From: Neorhizobium galegae
Lineage (GTDB): Bacteria > Pseudomonadota > Alphaproteobacteria > Rhizobiales > Rhizobiaceae
Direction of reading: 5' to 3'
NCBI RefSeq assembly: GCF_017877055.1
Contig: NZ_JAGIPG010000004.1
Coordinates: forward strand, 372,001 to 436,000
DNA: 64,000 nucleotides
Each line of letters begins with the position of its first letter. Positions within the stretch are counted from its first letter, which is position 1. Below, piece by piece: positions 58,896 through 64,000 of this stretch. A program made the position numbers and the translations under genes. Under the pieces are notes generated by a model. The model was given only the letters and a program-made list of their open reading frames with translations. It was not told where the DNA came from and searched no databases.

Positions 58896-60407
58896 TCACG
58901 ACGAAGTCCCGTCGAAGCCGAGCGACGCCCATATCCGGTCGACCTTCTCGATGATTTCGGGGGGCATTTTGAGAATCCGGCCCCATTCCCGTGTGGTCTC
59001 GGAGCCGATCTTGGTCGTGGCATCCAGCCCAAGCTTGCCGCCGAGGCCCGGTTGAGGAGAGGCGAAGTCGAGGTAATCGATCGGCGTGTTGTCGACGAGC
59101 ATAAGGTCACGGCTGGCATCGAAGCGGGTGGAAATCGCCCACATGATGTCCGGCCAGCTTCGCACATCGATGTCGGGATCGACCACGATGATCAGCTTGG
59201 TGTAGCTGAACTGCGGCAGCATGGACCAGAGGCCCATCATGATCCGTCGAGCATGGCCGGGATAGCGTTTGTCGATCGACACCACCATGGTCCGATAGGA
59301 GCAGGCCTCCGGCGGCAGCCAAAGATCCCTGATCTCCGGGAACTGGCGCCTGACCAGCGGGATGAAAATGTCGTTCATGGCTTCGCCCAGCCTGGACGGC
59401 TCGTCCGGCGGGCGGCCGGTATAGGTGGAGAGATAAACCGGATTGCGGCGCATCGTGATCGCCGAAAGGGAAAGCACCGGGAAGCTCTCGACGGCATTGT
59501 AGTAGCCGGTGTGATCGCCATAAGGTCCCTCGTCCGCCATCTCTGTGGCGGAAATCGTGCCCTCAAGGACGATCTCGGCCTCCGCGGGAACGGGGAGCGG
59601 TACGGAAAACGCAGGCGCAACCGCCTGACGCCTGCCTTTCAGGACGCCAGCAAAATTCAGCTCGCTCATTTTGTCCGGCAGTGGCATGACGGCCGCGAGG
59701 ATTGTCGCCGGGTCGGCGCCGATGACGACCGCCACCGGCATGTCCCGGCCGAGCGCCTGCCACATCCGGTGGTGTCTTGCGCCGCCACGATGAGCGAGCC
59801 AGCGCATGACCAGCCGGTCCTTGCCGAGCTTCTGCATCCGGTAGACGCCGACATTGACATCCGCCGGATCGTCCGGCGCCTGGGTGATCACCAGCGGCCA
59901 GGTTACGAGGGGGGCGGGCTCGCCGGGCCAGCAGGACTGGATCGGCAGCCGGTCAAGATCGATACCGGCGCCTTGCCAGACGATCTCCTGACACGACGGG
60001 TACGAAACCGAGCGGGAGTTCAGCGAGAGCGCCGCCCTTAGCTGCGGAAGTTTTCGCCACGCGTCGAGCATCGATCTGGGCGGCCGCGGCTCGCGCAGCT
60101 CGCTCAGGAAATCGGCAAGCCCCGTTATGCCGCCGGCTCCGAGCCCAAGGCCCCACTCAATTCTCTCGCGGGTTCCGAACAGGTTGGCGACGAGCGGGAT
60201 TGCGACGGTACTGCCGCCGGCATCGACCGGCTTTTCGAAGAGCAGCGCCGGCCCTTCTTCCACGAGAATCCTGCTGTGAATCTCGGTGATCTCATGGACC
60301 AGCGAAACGGGCTGCGAAATCCGCTTCAGCCGCCCCCTGCTTTCCAGAAGGGATAGGAAATCCTGGAGATTGCCGTAGTGGCGGGGAATTGTGGCATCTG
60401 CTTTCAT
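58896..60407 (-). CDS. UbiD family decarboxylase
   Basis: The 503-residue protein has UbiD features: ALLFEKPVDAGGSTVAIPLVANLFGTRERIEWGLG, the prenylated-FMN region EADEGPYGDHTGYYN-like TEMADEGPYGDHTGYYN with the E..E pair, and IIVVDPDIDVRSWPDIMWAIST, DRDLMLVDNTP-like ends. It would remove the carboxyl of the polyprenyl-hydroxybenzoate ring in ubiquinone synthesis, next to ubiTUV. No UbiX-type flavin prenyltransferase is in the window. ATG 60407 starts the conserved part; the frame is open to 60473. An NnrR-type box lies 34 bp upstream, so a start site would fall at or near the ATG. Confidence 0.92.
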   Translation of the reverse strand: MKADATIPRHYGNLQDFLSLLESRGRLKRISQPVSLVHEITEIHSRILVEEGPALLFEKPVDAGGSTVAIPLVANLFGTRERIEWGLGLGAGGITGLADFLSELREPRPPRSMLDAWRKLPQLRAALSLNSRSVSYPSCQEIVWQGAGIDLDRLPIQSCWPGEPAPLVTWPLVITQAPDDPADVNVGVYRMQKLGKDRLVMRWLAHRGGARHHRMWQALGRDMPVAVVIGADPATILAAVMPLPDKMSELNFAGVLKGRRQAVAPAFSVPLPVPAEAEIVLEGTISATEMADEGPYGDHTGYYNAVESFPVLSLSAITMRRNPVYLSTYTGRPPDEPSRLGEAMNDIFIPLVRRQFPEIRDLWLPPEACSYRTMVVSIDKRYPGHARRIMMGLWSMLPQFSYTKLIIVVDPDIDVRSWPDIMWAISTRFDASRDLMLVDNTPIDYLDFASPQPGLGGKLGLDATTKIGSETTREWGRILKMPPEIIEKVDRIWASLGFDGTSS

Positions 60408-60441
60408 GCCCCCCAGATTGAGAAGAAAGGAGCGGCTGTCT

Positions 60442-60455
60442 TTGCGCTTGCGCAA
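60442..60455. promoter_or_regulatory. NnrR/FNR-type box before the UbiD-type gene
   Basis: TTGCGCTTGCGCAA is a perfect 14-bp palindrome of the form TTG-N8-CAA, 34 bp before the ATG at 60407. Confidence 0.75.
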
Positions 60456-60942
60456 ATTGACAGATTTCGCCAAATCACTGGGCGTATTCCAGGTTCAAAG
60501 ACCCCGGGCGCAGCATAAAGGGATACCCTGCACTGCGTACCGGCTGCGCCATCCGGCCCCGGCGTTACGAAAATCCCTAGACGGGATGATCGTGTTCAAG
60601 CCATCGCTTAGGAAAGGTCAACTCGGCGCTACAGTGACATTCGCAGAACGCGCCCTACCCGCATCCGTCACCAAGATCTCGACCATTCATGCGCCGGCTT
60701 AAGCACGGTGAGTTCCCTGCGATCGGAGCCATCATCTTGCGCACTACGGTTTCCGAAATGATCGAGACGGGTGCCATCCATTCTCATGCCGGATCTATAG
60801 GTGGTTAAGGGGCGTGTTTTAATCTGCGGACCTCATCGCATTTCTTGCCGAAGGATCTACAGATGTTGGCGCATCTTCCGAAACCTAAGACCGCCTGCGA
60901 TACTTTCAGAGCCAGACGCGCATAGGAGATTCCCCCGTTTTC
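60456..60942. other. Intergenic stretch between the UbiD-type gene and nirK promoter
   Basis: About 490 bases with only short, arginine-rich frames and no start context. It is bounded by two NnrR-type boxes that point outward. Nothing else was recognised. Confidence 0.4.
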
Positions 60943-60956
60943 TTGCGAAAGCGCAA
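60943..60956. promoter_or_regulatory. NnrR/FNR-type box before nirK
   Basis: TTGCGAAAGCGCAA, arms TTGCG/CGCAA, 115 bp before the nirK ATG, implying an mRNA leader of roughly 80 bases. Confidence 0.75.
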
Positions 60957-61071
60957 GCAAATGCCCATGCCCTGTTTGTTTCACGTCAAAGAGAAGAAGT
61001 TGGCGTGGACATAAATTCTATTTCCAGAGGACGGCGATTTATTCCGCCCCTTGTTCCGAAGGAAAGAAACC

Positions 61072-62205
61072 ATGACCGACAAGATTCAGATGACCAGACG
61101 CTCGATCCTTGCGGGGGCAGCCTTTGTTGGCGCGATCGCACCGGTCGTGCAGGCTTCCTTCGCCCATGCGGTCGAAGCGCCCCCCGCAAAGATGAAGCCA
61201 GGCGACCTCTCGCGCCTCCGTCGCGAGAAGGTCGAGCTCGTGAAGCCGCCTTTCGTCCATGCCCATGCCCAGAAAGCCGATGGTCCGCCGAAGGTCGTCG
61301 AATTTACGCTGACCATCCAGGAGAAGAAGCTCGTCATCGACAAGGAAGGAACCGAGATCAATGCGATGACCTTCGATGGGTCGGTTCCGGGTCCGCTCAT
61401 GGTGGTCCATCAGGACGACTACGTCGAGCTCACCCTCATCAACCCCGACACCAACGAACTCCAGCACAATATCGACTTCCATTCGGCCACCGGCGCCTTG
61501 GGTGGCGGAGCGCTGACGGTGGTGAACCCCGGCGAGAAGACTATTCTCAGGTTCAAGGCAACCAAGGCCGGCGTCTTCGTTTACCACTGCGCACCTCCCG
61601 GAATGGTGCCGTGGCACGTTACCGCGGGCATGAACGGCGCCATCATGGTGCTCCCGCGCGACGGCCTCAAGGACGGCAACGGGAAACCGCTGACCTACGA
61701 CAAGATCTACTACGTGGGTGAACAGGATTTCTACGTCCCGCGCGACGAGAACGGCAAGTTCAAGAAGTATAACAGCGCCGGCGAAGCCTATGAGGACACG
61801 TTGTCGGTCATGCGGACGCTGACCCCGACGCACATCGTCTTCAACGGGGCGGTCGGTGCCTTGACGGGCCAGAACGCCATGACCGCCGCCGTCAACGAGA
61901 GGGTGCTCATCGTCCATTCGCAGGCAAACCGCGATACGCGGCCCCATCTCATCGGCGGCCATGGCGACTATGTCTGGGCCACGGGCAAGTTCGCCAACCC
62001 TCCAGAGATCGACCAGGAAACATGGTTCATCCCGGGCGGTGCGGCTGGCGCTGCATTCTACACCTTCCAGCAGCCCGGCATCTACGCCTATGTCAACCAC
62101 AACCTGATCGAGGCCTTCGAGCTGGGCGCTGCGGCACATTTCAAGGTCACCGGTGATTGGAACGACGACTTGATGACGTCGGTCCTGGCGCCGAGCGGCA
62201 CCTGA
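61072..62205 (+). CDS. nirK: Copper-containing nitrite reductase NirK
   Basis: The 377-residue protein has a Tat-like signal (MTRRSILAGAAFVGAIAPVV) and two cupredoxin domains. Type 1 copper ligands are in QHNIDFH (first His) and VYHCAPPGMVPWHVTAGMNG (Cys, His, Met). Type 2 ligands are the His of DFHSATG, the His of YHC and a late His, and the catalytic Asp is in HNIDFH. It reduces nitrite to NO in the periplasm. ATG at 61072 follows AAGGAAAG. A strong hairpin separates it from nirV. Confidence 0.97.
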   Translation: MTDKIQMTRRSILAGAAFVGAIAPVVQASFAHAVEAPPAKMKPGDLSRLRREKVELVKPPFVHAHAQKADGPPKVVEFTLTIQEKKLVIDKEGTEINAMTFDGSVPGPLMVVHQDDYVELTLINPDTNELQHNIDFHSATGALGGGALTVVNPGEKTILRFKATKAGVFVYHCAPPGMVPWHVTAGMNGAIMVLPRDGLKDGNGKPLTYDKIYYVGEQDFYVPRDENGKFKKYNSAGEAYEDTLSVMRTLTPTHIVFNGAVGALTGQNAMTAAVNERVLIVHSQANRDTRPHLIGGHGDYVWATGKFANPPEIDQETWFIPGGAAGAAFYTFQQPGIYAYVNHNLIEAFELGAAAHFKVTGDWNDDLMTSVLAPSGT

Positions 62206-62213
62206 TCGGAAAC

Positions 62214-62245
62214 GGCCGGGAGCATGAACTGTCATGCTCCCGGCC
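62214..62245 (+). terminator. Intercistronic hairpin between nirK and nirV
   Basis: GGCCGGGAGCATGA (62214-62227) pairs perfectly with TCATGCTCCCGGCC (62232-62245) around the loop ACTG, eight bases after the nirK stop. There is no T run, so it may protect nirK mRNA from 3' decay or stop part of the transcripts. Confidence 0.7.
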
Positions 62246-62289
62246 GGCCTTCATCCCCTGCAAGCTAGATTTCGCCTCGGGAGGCGAAC

Positions 62290-63195
62290 ATGCGATGGAC
62301 ATACGACAGGCCAAAACTCCCGCTCCTCCATACCGGGCTTCCGATCACGCTGATCGCTATGTTGGCGGCGGGTATCTTCCACCAGGTGGGTTTCATGAAG
62401 CCTGCGCCCCCAGAGGGCGCGATCTATGAGCCCGCGACGGTCGTCGTCCCTCCTCGTACCTACAGCTACAGGAGCGATGGAGAGTTTCTGAAGGGCACGG
62501 CGCCCATCGATCCCCCGATGAAGACGGTGGTTGCAGCGTCGAGCCTGACGATCATGAAAAATCACGTCACTGCTTCGGAATACCGGGAGTGCGTCGCCTC
62601 GCGCGCCTGCAAATCCTCTGAAGCGACCTCGTCAAGGCCGGACGTTCCCGCCACTGGCGTGAGCTTCGACGATGCCACGGCTTATGCCCACTGGCTTTCT
62701 GATGTGACCGGCGAATACTGGACCTTGCCAACCGACGAACAGCTGGCGCAGGCCGCGGGCAAGCGGTTCCCCGACGATGCTCTCGGCCTCGATCAAGACA
62801 GCAAGAACCCCGCGCTGCGATGGCTGGCCGACTACGAGCGCGAAGCGCGCGAGCGGGCGACAGGTGATCCCGTGCCCCGGCCGACCGGAAGCTTTGGGGA
62901 GAACGAATATGGTCTAGCCGACTTTGGCGGCAACATCTGGGAATGGACTTCCACCTGCCATCGCAGGGTCCATCTCTATGCGAACGGTTCCGTTCGCGCG
63001 TCGGAGGAGATTTGTGGCGTCTACGTGACTGTCGGCCCGCATCGCTCGCCGATGAGTTCGTTCATCCGGGATCCGAAAGGCGGCGGTTGCGCGGTGGGCA
63101 CGCCGCCCGACAATCTAGGTTTTCGCCTGGTCAAGTCCACCCGGTGGTATGCGCCACTTCTGAAAACGCTTCGCCAGGCAGGTTGGACTACATGA
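62290..63195 (+). CDS. nirV: NirV, formylglycine-generating-enzyme-like protein
   Basis: The 301-residue protein has an N-terminal membrane anchor (LPLLHTGLPITLIAMLAAGIFHQVGF) and a periplasmic FGE-sulfatase-type domain: KNHVTASEYRECVASRAC, VPATGVSFDDATAYAHWLSDVTGEYWTLPTDEQLAQAA, NEYGLADFGGNIWEWTSTC, and NLGFRLVKS. NirV commonly follows nirK and is thought to help mature or support nitrite reductase; its exact role is unproven. The start at 62290 has CGGGAGG just upstream. Confidence 0.92.
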   Translation: MRWTYDRPKLPLLHTGLPITLIAMLAAGIFHQVGFMKPAPPEGAIYEPATVVVPPRTYSYRSDGEFLKGTAPIDPPMKTVVAASSLTIMKNHVTASEYRECVASRACKSSEATSSRPDVPATGVSFDDATAYAHWLSDVTGEYWTLPTDEQLAQAAGKRFPDDALGLDQDSKNPALRWLADYEREARERATGDPVPRPTGSFGENEYGLADFGGNIWEWTSTCHRRVHLYANGSVRASEEICGVYVTVGPHRSPMSSFIRDPKGGGCAVGTPPDNLGFRLVKSTRWYAPLLKTLRQAGWTT

Positions 63196-63257
63196 TCGTC
63201 ACTCGCGCCATCCGCGCAAGCCGACGTCAAAGCGGGCCGCAGCAAACTCCGAACCGT

Positions 63258-63271
63258 TTGTCATAGGTCAA
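63258..63271. promoter_or_regulatory. NnrR/FNR-type box before the pseudoazurin gene
   Basis: TTGTCATAGGTCAA, form TTG-N8-CAA, 71 bp before the pseudoazurin ATG. The left half is the same as in the norE box. Confidence 0.7.
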
Positions 63272-63342
63272 GGAGGACCGGCTTTTTTACCCTAGTGTGA
63301 GTTCCAACGAAGCCGAGGGCTTTCGAGAAAAGGAGTAAGGAA

Positions 63343-63789
63343 ATGAAGAAGATTTTGGCATCCCTGGTCGGCGCGGCAATCGCAACGGCTGTCTGCACAA
63401 CGGTGGCTTCGGCCGCCGATTTCGAAGTGCAAATGCTCAACAAGGGCAAGGACGGCGCGATGGTATTCGAGCCGAGCTCCCTCAAGGTCGCCAAGGGCGA
63501 TACCGTCACCTTCATCCCGACCGACAAGTCCCACAACGCTGAAACCATCGACGGGTTGATCCCGCAAGGCGCAAAGCCCTTCAAGGGCCAGATGAACGAA
63601 AGCGTGAAAATCACGTTCGACGTCGAGGGTGCTTATGCCGTGAAATGCGCGCCACATGTTGGCATGGGCATGATTAGCCTCATCGTTGTCGGCAACGCTC
63701 CTGCGAACCTGGAGGCCATAAAGACTGCGAAACTGCCCAAGAAGGCTCGCGAACGTCTCGATGCGGATATTGCTGCTTCTGGCGTTTAA
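63343..63789 (+). CDS. azu: Pseudoazurin, type 1 copper electron carrier
   Basis: The 148-residue precursor has a signal peptide ending in ASAAD and a cupredoxin domain with copper ligands His in DKSHNAE, Cys and His in VKCAPHVGMGM and its Met. Pseudoazurin gives electrons to NirK in the periplasm. GGAG lies before the ATG at 63343, and it is 147 bp after nirV with its own NnrR-type box, so it can be made separately. The last part (KKARERLDADIAAS) is a helical C-terminus normal for the family. Confidence 0.96.
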   Translation: MKKILASLVGAAIATAVCTTVASAADFEVQMLNKGKDGAMVFEPSSLKVAKGDTVTFIPTDKSHNAETIDGLIPQGAKPFKGQMNESVKITFDVEGAYAVKCAPHVGMGMISLIVVGNAPANLEAIKTAKLPKKARERLDADIAASGV

Positions 63790-64000
63790 GCCGGAGCCGT
63801 ACAGATGGCGGCCGCACCCTCGTCCTGGGTTGGACAGGCTGTTCGTGCAACAGAGCCTCAGGCGGATCCGGGAAGAGGGCTGACCCAAAGCCGACTGAGT
63901 TAGCCGTCCGGTCGAGAAACGAAGGATCTCCACTCCTTCACCACAAACCGCGTTCCGCCATTGCGCGGAAAAGCAACATTGTCGGTTTAGTGTCTCGAGC

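Noticed and set aside
58884..60041. 385-residue plus-strand open frame opposite the UbiD-type gene
   Set aside because: No motif and no ribosome site, while the minus strand encodes a full UbiD family protein.
61039..62235. 398-residue minus-strand open frame opposite nirK
   Set aside because: nirK on the plus strand has all copper ligands and a ribosome site; the opposite frame is a codon-bias shadow without start context.
63790..64000. A gene at the right edge of the window
   Set aside because: No frame with a start, ribosome site or motif could be supported in the last 210 bases.

Overview
The window is GC-rich alphaproteobacterial DNA, most likely from a Rhizobium, Sinorhizobium (Ensifer) or Agrobacterium relative and probably from a megaplasmid or chromid. 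The reasons are the density of solute-transport and regulator operons, scattered gene relics with one insertion sequence, and a denitrification block (nirK-nirV-pseudoazurin, norEF, norCBQD, nnrR, nnrS, nnrU, hemN) like that of Sinorhizobium symbiotic megaplasmids. No rRNA, tRNA, CRISPR array, replication origin or phage gene was seen.

Region 1 (1-18,951) is catabolic. A partial Bug-type binding protein faces a CoA-transferase gene and an IclR regulator, with IclR-like inverted repeats before both divergent genes. After a relic patch (3.1-3.8 kb) a minus-strand operon runs from an NDP-forming acyl-CoA synthetase through a thiolase, a DUF35 zinc-ribbon protein and an enoyl-CoA hydratase to an NCS1 permease and perhaps an MFS carrier. 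A LacI-type regulator gene follows, then a plus-strand tripartite tricarboxylate (TTT) transporter operon with a fumarylacetoacetate-hydrolase-fold enzyme, an aldo/keto reductase and an MFS carrier. The same 12-bp palindrome lies before the synthetase operon and between the regulator and the TTT operon. This suggests one regulon that imports a carboxylate and degrades it as a CoA thioester.

Region 2 (19-42.9 kb) is accessory. It has a chemoreceptor with a CheR-binding tail, two cyclic-di-GMP enzymes (GGDEF, and CHASE4-GGDEF-EAL), an ISKra4-type IS whose transposase has lost its middle, and relics of a LigD ligase and three LysR regulators. It also has a MarR-linked TRAP transporter/old-yellow-enzyme operon with a 19-bp palindrome at its promoter, an AraC/SDR/hydrolase group, several tiny membrane proteins and a pair of related 67-residue proteins.

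Region 3 (42.9-63.8 kb) is the denitrification island. NnrR, a Crp/Fnr regulator without the Fnr cysteine cluster, probably acts at TTG-N8-CAA boxes; nine were found, before nnrS, a DUF2249 operon, hemN, norC, norE (shared with the nnrU side), ubiT, ubiD, nirK and the pseudoazurin gene. The island joins nitrite and NO reduction to oxygen-independent cofactor synthesis: hemN for heme (broken here by two one-base deletions) and ubiTUV plus a UbiD-type gene for ubiquinone. A five-gene operon (DUF2249, a polytopic membrane protein, a double DUF2249, a DUF59 protein and a small protein) shares the control signal but has no assigned function, and is the best candidate here for an undescribed NO-related system. 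No nosZ genes are present, so the pathway in this window stops at nitrous oxide.
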